From NCBI GenBank assembly GCA_963823505.1, contig CAWGLY010000005.1, forward strand, positions 372,001 through 436,000: DNA of 64,000 nt, given 5' to 3'. How positions within the stretch are numbered: the first letter of the stretch is position 1; each line of letters opens with the position of its first letter. The translations under genes were made by a program, and so were the position numbers. This stretch comes from DATHZQ01 sp963823505. Lineage in GTDB: Bacteria; Actinomycetota; Acidimicrobiia; Spongiisociales; UBA5794. Positions 37,631 to 45,573 of the stretch are shown here, piece after piece. The notes beneath the pieces were generated by a model. The model worked only from the letters and a program-made list of their open reading frames with translations. It did not search any database and had not been told where the DNA came from.

Positions 37631-38542
37631 TCACGGGCCGGTGATGGTGAGCGACGAGAGGATGCGGGTGACATCGGTGGCGTCGATAGCCCCGAACTGG
37701 GCGACGAGGGTTCCGCAGGCTGGGTCTGCGCCTGCGATGTCGATCCGCGCCACCGCGTTGTGGTGCGGGTCGTCGGGGTTCACGGTGGCGAATGTGGCCG
37801 TTCCCCCGTCGAACTCGACCCGGGTTGCGTTCGTGACAGCGGACGCTGGATGGTCCGGGCTCGTGGTGTAGCCGATGTCGATCACGGCACCGGACGTTGC
37901 TGTCCACACGATGCCTGGTTGGTCACTCGGTCCCCCGTTCACACCGTTGGGGAGGTAGTGCGGCGCCACGTGGGGGCACGAGACGGGCGGCCGGTCGGTG
38001 GTCGCTGCCGCCTCGGGTACCGGCGGCGGCTCCACCCCTCCCGATCTGATGATGGCAACGGGTTCGTCACCCGCAACGGTCCCGATGAAGATCGTGTCCG
38101 ACAGCCACGAGCCCTCGATGGGCCCGGTGGATGCGAACCAGTACGACGCCGAATCGACCAAGGTCACCTGTGGCGGGTGGGTCAGCCTGACCACTCCCAG
38201 CATGGCGGCGTCGTGCCACGCCACCGCCGCGGCGACCCACTCCCCATCTGCGCTCGCCACGCTGCATTCCCACTCACAGGCGAGACCCGTCAAGGCGGCG
38301 AGGTCGCCGGCGTGGGGCATGCGATCCCGGTTGGGTCCCCCCAGACCGGCCTGCCAGTCCGTCACGTCCGGGTAACCCAACGCCGCCACCGCCGACGTAG
38401 CCGCGTCCATCGCCACCGCAGACTCGCACACGTCTCCCGAAGTCGATGCCGCATCGAGTGTCGGGTTCGAGCCCGGGCTGCACGCCGCCACCATCAGCCA
38501 CCCCACCGCAACCGCCGCCACGCCGAGTCGGAAGCGCCACAT
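37631..38542 (-). CDS. Predicted lipoprotein of unknown function
   Basis: A 303-residue protein with a signal ending in VAAC (Cys21), giving a lipobox. The mature part contains seven or more cysteines that could pair, and a C-terminal domain (residues about 220-300) rich in beta strands. No family recognised. ATG at 38542 starts the signal. It is 80 bases downstream of the next leftward gene and likely co-transcribed with it; both lie between repeats C and D. Confidence 0.7.
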   Translation of the reverse strand: MWRFRLGVAAVAVGWLMVAACSPGSNPTLDAASTSGDVCESAVAMDAATSAVAALGYPDVTDWQAGLGGPNRDRMPHAGDLAALTGLACEWECSVASADGEWVAAAVAWHDAAMLGVVRLTHPPQVTLVDSASYWFASTGPIEGSWLSDTIFIGTVAGDEPVAIIRSGGVEPPPVPEAAATTDRPPVSCPHVAPHYLPNGVNGGPSDQPGIVWTATSGAVIDIGYTTSPDHPASAVTNATRVEFDGGTATFATVNPDDPHHNAVARIDIAGADPACGTLVAQFGAIDATDVTRILSSLTITGP

Positions 38543-38621
38543 CGGGGTCAAGGCGTCAAATGCTCCACGACCGATCTCGCATCCACTCCCACCAAACCTC
38601 CAGATGCCGCAGTGCCCAACG

Positions 38622-39248
38622 TCATTCGAGGTGAGCGGCGAGGTCGAGCGCAAAGATCTCGAGGAGCGCACGGGAGGCGGCGGGGGTGGTTGCGAGTCGA
38701 TGCCCGGCTGGAGCGGCGAGCGACACCCCTATCTGGTAGTGATCGGTGAGAATCCACAGCGACTCGTACGTGTTGGAGGCGTCGCGTGGCTCCTTTGCGC
38801 CTTCGTAGCGGCCGACGTTCACGAGCTCCCAGTCTGGGCCGATGTGTGAGCCCGGATAGGGCACGTGGGCAAGCTGCTGGACGGAGGCGTCGATGAGGTC
38901 CCCGCTGGGGAGTTCAGCGTAGATGGCGTCCCAGCCGACCGCCACGTCCCCGTTGAACGCAACCAGGCGAGCTCCATTGGGCAAGGCATCAACGAGTGGA
39001 GTGAGCCTCTCCGGCAACGAAGCGACATCAGTCTGCACCTTCGGCGGAGCGCCCAAACTCACCGATGAAGCGTCGTCTGCGGGAAGGTCGTATTCGCCGT
39101 ACCCGACGACGTCACGGCCTTGTGGATCGGGCTCGGGTAGCGCATGTCCGCCGAACGCGCGCACTGCGACGGTTGCGCCCAGCACCAACATCACCACGAT
39201 TGCCGACGTGAAGGCCATGCGAGATCGCGAGCGCGGTGCCGAACCCAT
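38622..39248 (-). CDS. Membrane-anchored protein of unknown function
   Basis: A 208-residue protein with an Arg-rich start, one N-terminal membrane helix (about residues 11-30) and an extracytoplasmic domain. The helix and charge arrangement suggest an uncleaved signal anchor. No conserved domain recognised. ATG at 39248. It is the first gene of a two-gene leftward unit bounded by repeats C and D. Confidence 0.68.
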   Translation of the reverse strand: MGSAPRSRSRMAFTSAIVVMLVLGATVAVRAFGGHALPEPDPQGRDVVGYGEYDLPADDASSVSLGAPPKVQTDVASLPERLTPLVDALPNGARLVAFNGDVAVGWDAIYAELPSGDLIDASVQQLAHVPYPGSHIGPDWELVNVGRYEGAKEPRDASNTYESLWILTDHYQIGVSLAAPAGHRLATTPAASRALLEIFALDLAAHLE

Positions 39249-39311
39249 CGAGGGATTCGCCTTTCGCTCTCACTGGTACCTCCGAGGGAACCAGACTACG
39301 TGATCAGACCT

Positions 39312-39371
39312 GCGCCGAACGCCAAATACAGCGCACGAACGCACATTCCGGAGAGTGCGCGAGATCGGCAC
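39312..39371 (+). repeat. Palindromic 60-bp family repeat, copy D
   Basis: 60 bp from GCGCCGAACGCCAAATAC to GATCGGCAC, followed by TTCGAGGA as in copy A. An internal GCAC...GTGC hairpin is present. It lies 65 bases beyond the stop of the leftward PIN toxin gene. Confidence 0.7.
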
Positions 39372-39436
39372 TTCGAGGATTGCGTCTCGGCTGGCGGCGA
39401 GCACTCACCGTGGCCGTCGTGGTGTCGGCCGTCCGG

Positions 39437-39829
39437 TCAGGGCTCGATCCGGTTGGTGGTTGTGACGCGGTCGATGCTGCGATCGAAGGAGATGATGTCG
39501 GGTATTCCGGAGGCCTCAGCCGACGCTACGAGGTACGCCTCGGCGAAGTCGATGCAATGGGTCTCGTACACCTCGAGCGAGCGCAGTAGCAGCGCGGGAT
39601 CCAGCGTCCGAATAGGCGGGTAGGCGATCACCGACCTCACCAACCCTGCTACCTGGTCGGCGGGCACCTCGTAGAAGGACTCGAGCACGTACACGACCTC
39701 GGCAACGATGAGGTCGGGGAGGAGCAACTCGTCTGCGTCGGCCAGGAATGCCGTGGCACGCCGTGCTCGGTCGGGAGGATCGCCGGTCAGGTGCCTGATC
39801 AGGACGTTGGTGTCGACGAACGACGTCAC
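39437..39829 (-). CDS. vapC: PIN-domain toxin
   Basis: A 130-residue PIN ribonuclease: FVDTNVLIRHL at the start, VAEVVYVLESFY near residue 43, DFAEAYLVASAE near 94 and SFDRSIDRV near 114 supply the acidic site. ATG at 39829 overlaps the antitoxin stop by four bases. Together they form a type II toxin-antitoxin pair at the right end of the island. Confidence 0.88.
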   Translation of the reverse strand: MTSFVDTNVLIRHLTGDPPDRARRATAFLADADELLLPDLIVAEVVYVLESFYEVPADQVAGLVRSVIAYPPIRTLDPALLLRSLEVYETHCIDFAEAYLVASAEASGIPDIISFDRSIDRVTTTNRIEP

Positions 39830-40074
39830 CGACGCGCCTCGGCGCGAGCCCGCCGGGTACTGCGCCGCACCTCGTCCCAGGCCACTCCACGTTTCGCAGC
39901 CGGTACCTCTACCGTGCCGGCCAGGTCGAGGAGGTCGGGGGTCTTGGCCAACAGGGCGCGGTGCTGTTCCACCCTGAACACGATCTGGTCGCCTTCGGTG
40001 ATGCCGAGGGCGTCCCGGACTTCTTTGGGGATGGTGATCTGGCCCTTCGACGTGACCTTGGCTGCGAGATCCAC
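39826..40074 (-). CDS. AbrB/MazE-type antitoxin
   Basis: An 82-residue protein with a swapped-hairpin DNA-binding domain: KVTSKGQITIPKEVRDALGI near residues 6-25, then a toxin-binding tail. The GTG at 40074 is chosen because AAGGAG lies nine bases upstream; longer readings run back into the att repeat. A dyad just upstream probably serves for autoregulation. Confidence 0.87.
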   Translation of the reverse strand: MDLAAKVTSKGQITIPKEVRDALGITEGDQIVFRVEQHRALLAKTPDLLDLAGTVEVPAAKRGVAWDEVRRSTRRARAEARR

Positions 40075-40087
40075 CCTGAGCGTCTCC

Positions 40088-40109
40088 TTACCTAAGTGAC
40101 ATAGTAAGG
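40088..40109 (-). promoter_or_regulatory. Candidate operator of the AbrB/PIN pair
   Basis: CTTAC and GTAAG form the arms of a 22-base dyad just upstream of the antitoxin ribosome-binding site. AbrB-type antitoxins usually repress from such sites. No clear -35/-10 pair was recognised. Confidence 0.4.
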
Positions 40110-40147
40110 ATACCGTGTGTGCTCGCAGATATCCATAGGCTGGAGAT

Positions 40148-40183
40148 AGAGGTCGCCGGTTCAAAGCCGGCCAGCCCGACCAG
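40148..40183 (+). other. Right attachment site (attR), copy of the tRNA-Pro 3' end
   Basis: 36 bases matching 30944-30979 with one mismatch. The 5' half of the tRNA is absent, so this is not a second tRNA gene. It marks the right end of the island and also the tRNA-reading end of the decayed second integrase. Confidence 0.85.
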
Positions 40184-40744
40184 ACGAACCTCACACACGC
40201 TGGCGTATCGTCGCATCAGCGGAAGAGTTCGACGACGCTGCTGGAGCCGAGAGCCCGCGAGAGTCCGCGGAATCGCGGCGTCCAGGCGGTCGGCGGCGGC
40301 CTCGTCAAGACCTTCAAACAAGCTCCGTAGGTATGCAGGGTGATCTGAATCGAGGAGTGTCCGAGTCGGAGCTGGATGGCGATGGGGTGCTCTCCCTGAG
40401 CGGTCAGCCTCTCCCTGAGCGAGCATCGCCGCATGGGTGTGCCGGCGATCGGAATCCGAAGTGGCCCACCGACCGAGGCAGCACCGCGGGCAGCCACGTA
40501 CGGTTGCATCCACGTGCGCCTCCGGAAGTTGGTGCGGCGTACCGGGCCCCCTCGGGAGCTGTGAAGAGGAACCCATCAGCGGCTGGCGGCCACTGCGAAC
40601 GGTGTCGGGCTGGCTCCTCGCTGAGGAACTCCGGAAGGGCCACCTGGCGCCGCGCCGCGCTCGTCTTGGGCGATGCCAGGCTCACCTGCCCGCGTCCATC
40701 AGTAAGCGTGTACGTGATCATCAGGCTGCGGCTGCGGCGACTCG
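40151..40744 (-). pseudogene. Second tRNA-Pro integrase, decayed
   Basis: Fragments in different frames match the intact integrase in order: SPKTSAARRQVALPEFL, then an HTHAAM segment, then QGEHPIAIQLRLGHSSIQITL, then FEGLDEAAADRLDAAIPRTLAG and VGLAGFEPATS at the att site. At least one frame break is caused by a 19-bp tandem duplication (CTCTCCCTGAGCG at 40390-40402 and 40409-40421). The 5' part is lost next to the flippase gene. This shows an earlier integration at the same tRNA. Confidence 0.82.
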
Positions 40745-43177
40745 TCAGACGTAGTCGTTCTTCTTCAGCCATCTGAGCGAAACCAGACCCCACGCTGGCG
40801 GCAAGAAGAACGTCACGATGCGGTAGATGATGGCTGCCGCTGTCGCCTCGCTCGAAGACACACCCAATCCGACGAGTCCCGCGACGAGCACGGCTTCCTG
40901 CACGCCGATACCTCCCGGGGTCGGCGCGAGACCGCCGAGGAGTACCGCACCCACCACGACCGCCAAGGCAGCGCCGAGTCCGATATCTCCGCCAACCGCG
41001 AAAACCGAGAGCCACATGGTGGCTGCCAACACCAGCTGCGAAGCGAAGTTGCTGGAGAACAGGGCGACGGCTCGCCGTGGCTCTTCGATGAGAACACTCA
41101 ACGCGCGGCGCGCCTCGCCGAGGATCTTGAGCACCCGGGTGCGGAGCGACTCGACGGCCACCACCACGATGACGCCGGCGACCACGACCGCCACCGCAAC
41201 GAGAAGCACGAGGCCCCAGTCCTCGCTGGAAGACCCGGCGCCGAACCCGAAGTTGACATCACCGAAGGCGAGTGCCACCAACAGGAGGGCAATCTGCACG
41301 ATGAACGCCGAGAAGCTGTCGACGGCGCCTTGGGTGACCGCGGCCGTCGGCGTCAGGCCGAACTTGCTCAGGTAGGCGACGTTCGTGGCAATACGCCCGA
41401 CAGTGCTCGGCACGGCGAAGCCCACGAACTGTATGGCGGACTGGAGGATGATGGTGGGTCGCAACGGAATCGGGGCCCGCACTACCGACATGAGCGCGGT
41501 CGCGTTCGGCACCAGGATGACCTGGGCCGTCACCAGAGCCGCAATCGCCCAGCCCCAGTTGGCGCCTTGCAGAGACTGCCGAACCTCCGCGAAGTCGATG
41601 CCGGCGAACTGCTTGATGATGAAGTAGGCGAGCAGGGTGATTAGGGCGGTGGCCGCGAGGTCCCTCAAGGTGATTCGACGCAGCTTCTCGGGCTCGGGCT
41701 GCTCAACACCACTCGCCTCGGCAACAGCGTTGCGGACTTCCTTGACGAGTTTTCCCGCCTTGTCGACGGTGCGGCGAGTGATCGGGCTGATGGCAGGCAG
41801 CTGGAGATATGGAACCGACGCGGCAAGGGCGACGTCGCCGACCCCAGCCTTCGCGGCCTGCACCGACCGCTCCACACCGACCATCGCGGCCAGCGAAACC
41901 AACAGCTCGGCCACATCGATGCCGATACGCGCCTCGCCGGCCGACAGCGACCCGGCCTGGAAGCCGGTGATGACGGGCTCACCACCGTCGAGGTAGACCG
42001 AGGCCGCGTTGAGCGCACCGTGCGAGATGTTGGCGCCGTGGAGCTTTCCGACCTCGACCCACAGCGCCGTGAGGGTCTCGTCTGATAGACGATCGGGATC
42101 CGTTTCCGCCAGAGACACCCCGCGACGGTCGGTGACGAGGATGGCGTCACCGTCCTCAGCCGTCGCAGCCACAATGACCTCGGGGCAACGTACATCGGCC
42201 CGTTTGGCGAGAACGGTCACGAGCGCCTCATGTTCGACCTGCTGCAAACGCGACCAGGGCAGTGACGGTCCGGTGTCGCGATACCACAGGAACCGCCAGG
42301 CTCTCGCCCCCACTTGTGCGTCCCGAGCGTCCGGCCCGTACACCTTGACAACGAGCGATCGGCCGTCCTGATCGGTTCCGAGGAGCGTGCGAGCCCCCCA
42401 CGTCTGATCCGTACCTGGAGCGAGGTCTGCCGACACGAGGCCCATGGTGGCGAGCTGCATCTTGACATCCTCGGTGCGTGGATAGCCCGCAGGCGATCCG
42501 AGGAGCAGCAGTACGCCGCCCGCGGCGACAATGCCAAGCCCGACCGCGCCGACGGCGTCCGTAGGCAATCCCAGTCCCAACCCGATGCTTGAAACGGCAA
42601 CCAGGCTGATGACGACCCATCCCAACCACCTCACCGGTCGTGCGATGTGCGGACTCGCCGTGAACACGACCGCCGTGACCGCCGCTACCCGGATGACGGG
42701 GAAGCGGGCAACGGCGTCTGCCCCTCCCAACTCAGGCAGGACGATCGGCCAGGCCGCATCGATCAGTCGGGCCAGGACCAGCCCGACGACCACCGCGAGC
42801 ACCACGGACACGAGCAGGTACCCGAAGACGTCCCATCGACGATCAACGAACGCAGCGACCAGGAGCCAGATCGCAAACAACGCGGCGAGAGCGTAACCCA
42901 CCGCGAAGATCTCGTGTGCCCAGGTCGGCAGAGCCGAGACGATGCCAACCAACGATTCCTCGATCTGCGAGATGTCGGCGGCGAACGCAGCATTGAGGAT
43001 GAGCACCACGATGCCGACTACGAGCAACACAACATCCCCGGCACGGCGGGGCCGCGGTTGATCTGGCGACGAGATGAAAAGTCGGGATCGCTTCCCCCCA
43101 TCCCGCTCCGGCGAAGCTACTGCGATGGCTTCTCGGCCGTCGAGCGGCGGGTCGTCGGAATCCAGCGCATCGGACAT
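40745..43177 (-). CDS. Flippase-like membrane protein (LPG synthase TM family) with degenerate kinase-like domain
   Basis: An 810-residue protein in three parts. Residues about 45-240 form six or more membrane helices. Residues 255-470 resemble a kinase fold: VVKVYG with Lys278 and QVEHEALV, but the catalytic loop is HGALN (386-390) instead of HGDxN and the metal motif is GFQ (405-407) instead of DFx. Residues about 500-805 match the UPF0104/AglD/MprF-type flippase domain, with APTPGGIGVQEA near 758. Such proteins move lipids or lipid-linked sugars. The kinase part is probably a binding domain. ATG at 43177. Confidence 0.82.
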   Translation of the reverse strand: MSDALDSDDPPLDGREAIAVASPERDGGKRSRLFISSPDQPRPRRAGDVVLLVVGIVVLILNAAFAADISQIEESLVGIVSALPTWAHEIFAVGYALAALFAIWLLVAAFVDRRWDVFGYLLVSVVLAVVVGLVLARLIDAAWPIVLPELGGADAVARFPVIRVAAVTAVVFTASPHIARPVRWLGWVVISLVAVSSIGLGLGLPTDAVGAVGLGIVAAGGVLLLLGSPAGYPRTEDVKMQLATMGLVSADLAPGTDQTWGARTLLGTDQDGRSLVVKVYGPDARDAQVGARAWRFLWYRDTGPSLPWSRLQQVEHEALVTVLAKRADVRCPEVIVAATAEDGDAILVTDRRGVSLAETDPDRLSDETLTALWVEVGKLHGANISHGALNAASVYLDGGEPVITGFQAGSLSAGEARIGIDVAELLVSLAAMVGVERSVQAAKAGVGDVALAASVPYLQLPAISPITRRTVDKAGKLVKEVRNAVAEASGVEQPEPEKLRRITLRDLAATALITLLAYFIIKQFAGIDFAEVRQSLQGANWGWAIAALVTAQVILVPNATALMSVVRAPIPLRPTIILQSAIQFVGFAVPSTVGRIATNVAYLSKFGLTPTAAVTQGAVDSFSAFIVQIALLLVALAFGDVNFGFGAGSSSEDWGLVLLVAVAVVVAGVIVVVAVESLRTRVLKILGEARRALSVLIEEPRRAVALFSSNFASQLVLAATMWLSVFAVGGDIGLGAALAVVVGAVLLGGLAPTPGGIGVQEAVLVAGLVGLGVSSSEATAAAIIYRIVTFFLPPAWGLVSLRWLKKNDYV

Positions 43178-43263
43178 TCGGAGCACTGTAATCGGGGCCG
43201 CTCCCTCCCGCCCTTTTGGCCGTTGCGCACACGTGGGTGGCGCTCGAGCCACCATCTCGGATA

Positions 43264-43493
43264 CAGCATCCGGGGCGCGGAACATCGGAATCGTCGGTGC
43301 TCTGGGAGGCGGTGGCTACGTCGCGCTGGCCGGTTTGTGGGGGAGTCCGCTCTCGGGCGCTTCGACGAATCCGGCTCGCACGCTCGGTCCGAATTGGTTG
43401 GGAATGACTGGACGGGCTACTGGGTATACGGCGCCGCGTAGGGAACGATCCAGACCGACGTCGAACGGCCCGAACAGGCCTGATCGTCGCGGC
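43264..43493 (+). pseudogene. Aquaporin (MIP family) C-terminal remnant
   Basis: The frame reads GALGGGGYVALAGLWGSPLSG then STNPARTLGPNW, the second NPA motif and helix of aquaporins. After GPNWLG the frame is lost, but the +1 frame gives DWTGYWVYGAA, the expected next segment. One missing base explains this. No first NPA motif or start is found upstream, so only the last quarter remains. Confidence 0.65.
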
Positions 43494-43647
43494 AGCGCTG
43501 CCGCGGCCGCACTACCCAACCCGCGCTGGCGCGTGTTCCATGTGCCGGCGCGCCGAGGGTGACGCCGTTCTCGGCAGTTCTCTGAGTTCGCGATGGCATG
43601 CGACATACTGTTCACTGCGGAGACCGGGCGGACCGAGGAGGCACGAC

Positions 43648-44325
43648 GTGTTGGCAGTTGTCGGAATCATCGTTGTCGTGTTCTTGTGGAGGTTGCTGGT
43701 GCTCACAGGCGCCGAGGTGTTCGAATCTGCCGGCCTCTTCCCGACCGCGGCCGCGTTCGAAGCCAGGTCGGCGTTGACCGGATCCGGATACACCACGAGC
43801 GAGGCCGAGATCGTTGTCAACGACCCCGCCTCCCGGCAAGCCGCCTCTGTGTTGATGATCGTTGGTTTTGTGGGACCAATGACCATTCTCGGGTTGTTGG
43901 GCTTCGGGTTCTTCCTCCCGTCGTCATCGGACCTCGGGATCCGTGGAGCTGTTCTCTCTGTGCTGATCGCCCTTTTCTTTCTGCTCGAACGACTCGGAGT
44001 CAATGCCCGGCTGCTGCGACGGCCCGCCCGTGCGATAGCCAGAACGCTGTTCCGGACCAAGCCTGGGTTGATGTGGACGGTCATCGCAGACTATGCGATT
44101 GCCGCGATTCGGATCTCACCGGCCAACCCCCTGGCAAATCACCGACTGGGCGCTCGGCCGCTGGGAGGTCCGGGCGTTACGGTGCTGGGTATCAAGCGCA
44201 CCGACAACAATCGCCTTCGCTACGTCGCCAATCCCTCGCCCGATGAGAAGATCATGCCTGGAGACGAATTGATCCTCCACGGCCCGGAGGCGGCTCTCGC
44301 CTCCGTGAGAGACGAGGCGCGGTGA
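43648..44325 (+). CDS. Membrane protein with C-terminal TrkA-C-like domain
   Basis: A 225-residue protein with three N-terminal membrane helices (residues about 2-22, 67-90, 97-115) and a soluble C-terminal part (about 150-225) with LGARPLGGPGVTVLGIKR and MPGDELILHG, typical of the TrkA-C (RCK-C) ligand domain of K+ transport proteins. GTG at 43648 follows a GAGGAGG box. It may regulate an ion channel; no pore is seen. Confidence 0.7.
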   Translation: MLAVVGIIVVVFLWRLLVLTGAEVFESAGLFPTAAAFEARSALTGSGYTTSEAEIVVNDPASRQAASVLMIVGFVGPMTILGLLGFGFFLPSSSDLGIRGAVLSVLIALFFLLERLGVNARLLRRPARAIARTLFRTKPGLMWTVIADYAIAAIRISPANPLANHRLGARPLGGPGVTVLGIKRTDNNRLRYVANPSPDEKIMPGDELILHGPEAALASVRDEAR

Positions 44326-44377
44326 CGGGCGACGCTGCCTTGGCTTTGGGTTACCGGCTGGCGAAGGCGTGCCAACC

Positions 44378-44743
44378 ATGACCGAGCCGCAGACCTCCGG
44401 AACGGACACTGAGTGGCTGCCTCCCATCGCATCGGCCGCAGTGATCGGTGGAATCGGTGCCATCGCTGCCCTCGCCTTCTCGGCGGTGGTTGCGGCCGGC
44501 CAGGGTGTCCTGTGGCCCGACGAGGTGGATCCGGCCGCGTTCTCAGGTTCATGGCGCATTGTTGCGATCTTGACGGGAGCCGGTCTGCTCGTCGGCGTGA
44601 TTCACCGGCTGGACCCGATGGCTCGCTCACGGAACTCGACTACAAGGGCGTTGTCGGGTGGAGGCGTGGGGGCTTCGACCGAGCCCGAGACCGCGATCGA
44701 GCGCTTCCGGGCCGCCTTCACTGTGCCGGCAACCGGCGGGTAG
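44378..44743 (+). CDS. Small membrane protein resembling the N-terminus of ClC channels, possibly truncated
   Basis: A 121-residue protein with two hydrophobic helices joined by LWPDEVDPAAFSGSWR and a GAGLLVGVIHRLDP exit, which resembles the first helices of actinobacterial ClC chloride channels. After residue 80 it becomes polar and stops, whereas ClC proteins continue for 300 residues. It could be a truncated channel gene. ATG at 44378, alternative GTG at 44369. Confidence 0.5.
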   Translation: MTEPQTSGTDTEWLPPIASAAVIGGIGAIAALAFSAVVAAGQGVLWPDEVDPAAFSGSWRIVAILTGAGLLVGVIHRLDPMARSRNSTTRALSGGGVGASTEPETAIERFRAAFTVPATGG

Positions 44744-44779
44744 CCTCGCGCCGGCCCACCGACCCGAGTAGAGAAGTAC

Positions 44780-45439
44780 ATGGCGAACCAACGTACCCCG
44801 GAGCGGAGTCTCATCGAGGGTCGCCCTGCTCTCATCGTCATCGACATACAGGCGTCGACGTTCATCGAGCAGGACGTCCGAGGCATCGATCACATGCCCG
44901 GATATGCCGAGCGGATGGCCAAGGCTCGGGTTGCCATCGACAAGGCTCGCGAATGCGGTATCCCGGTCATCTTCTTTCAGGAGGTCCACCGTCCCGATCT
45001 CGTCGACTTCGGTCGCGAGCTCGACGGAAGCGAGGACATCCACTGCATCGAGGGCAATCCCCTCACCGCCGTCGCCGTCGAGCAACTCGGCTTTCTTCCC
45101 GATGATTACTTGATCAAGAAACGTCGCTACTCCGCGTTCTTTGGTACCGACTTCGAGATCTTGTTGCGGGGCTTGAAGATCGACACGCTGCTGCTTTGCG
45201 GCGGTTTGACGGACGTCTGCGTGCACTACTCCTTCGTCGATGGTTACCAATCGGACTACTTCTGCCGGGTGATCGAAGACTGCGTCGCCGGGTCGAGCGC
45301 GCATGCCCACGAGTATGCCCTCCAAGCCATGGAGTACCTGCAGACTGGAGCGCGCCGCTCTCTGGAAGATGTGCTCGAAGCGATGGCTGCGTACCGGCTC
45401 AGGACCCCGGACGAGGGGGCCGCTTTCGAGCGTACCTAG
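44780..45439 (+). CDS. Isochorismatase-family cysteine hydrolase
   Basis: A 219-residue hydrolase with the Asp-Lys-Cys triad: Asp in LIVIDIQ near residue 22, Lys in LIKKRRYSAFFGTD near 113, and Cys in GGLTDVCVHY near 150. The family includes nicotinamidases, isochorismatases and ureido-/biuret amidohydrolases; the extended N- and C-termini do not settle the substrate. ATG start; the upstream gene ends 36 bases before. Confidence 0.87.
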   Translation: MANQRTPERSLIEGRPALIVIDIQASTFIEQDVRGIDHMPGYAERMAKARVAIDKARECGIPVIFFQEVHRPDLVDFGRELDGSEDIHCIEGNPLTAVAVEQLGFLPDDYLIKKRRYSAFFGTDFEILLRGLKIDTLLLCGGLTDVCVHYSFVDGYQSDYFCRVIEDCVAGSSAHAHEYALQAMEYLQTGARRSLEDVLEAMAAYRLRTPDEGAAFERT

Positions 45440-45465
45440 TGGTCCGTCGCTGAAATGGTGGGCCG

Positions 45466-45573
45466 GTGTTGCGTGTGGGGCTGGTTGCACCTGCTGAAGC
45501 ATTGATCGTATGGGATGAGGATCGTGTCGCCCTGGAGGCGTTGGCGAGGTCGCGCACGGCGCCGGTGCGGGGC
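45466..45573 (+). pseudogene. IS630-type transposase N-terminal remnant
   Basis: About 35 codons reading LRVGLVAPAEALIV, then DEDRVALEALARSRTAPVR. The pattern of an acidic pair, a leucine helix and R-T-x-P-x-R is that of the N-terminus of IS630-family transposases. The frame continues only into sequence antisense to the next gene, so the rest of the insertion sequence is gone. Confidence 0.5.

Larger units (their letters stand above)
30944..40183. mobile_element. tRNA-Pro-integrated genomic island with repeat-bounded gene units
   Basis: About 9.2 kb delimited by a 36-bp direct repeat of the tRNA-Pro 3' end (30944-30979 and 40148-40183, one mismatch). A tyrosine integrase lies at the tRNA side and reads into it. 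The content is accessory: SEC-C protein, three lipoprotein or membrane-anchored proteins, one secreted protein, DinB-like pseudogene and two toxin-antitoxin pairs. Most units are separated by 59-70 bp palindromic repeats. No phage structural, conjugation or replication gene is visible, so it is either a defective element or a cassette-type island. Confidence 0.8.

Noticed and set aside
34650..39371. CRISPR array
   Set aside because: The 60-bp repeats are separated by 0.7-1.9 kb of genes, not by short uniform spacers, and no cas gene is present.
34650..39371. Canonical integron attC sites
   Set aside because: Not claimed as canonical because the GTTRRRY/RYYYAAC core is missing and no IntI is seen. 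Kept only as attC-like.
40148..40183. Possible second tRNA-Pro gene
   Set aside because: Only the T arm and 3' acceptor strand are present; no anticodon arm or 5' acceptor strand precede it. It is an att copy.
41330..43441. Rightward open frames across the flippase gene
   Set aside because: They are antisense to a well-supported membrane protein and have no motif; only the aquaporin remnant after 43264 is kept.
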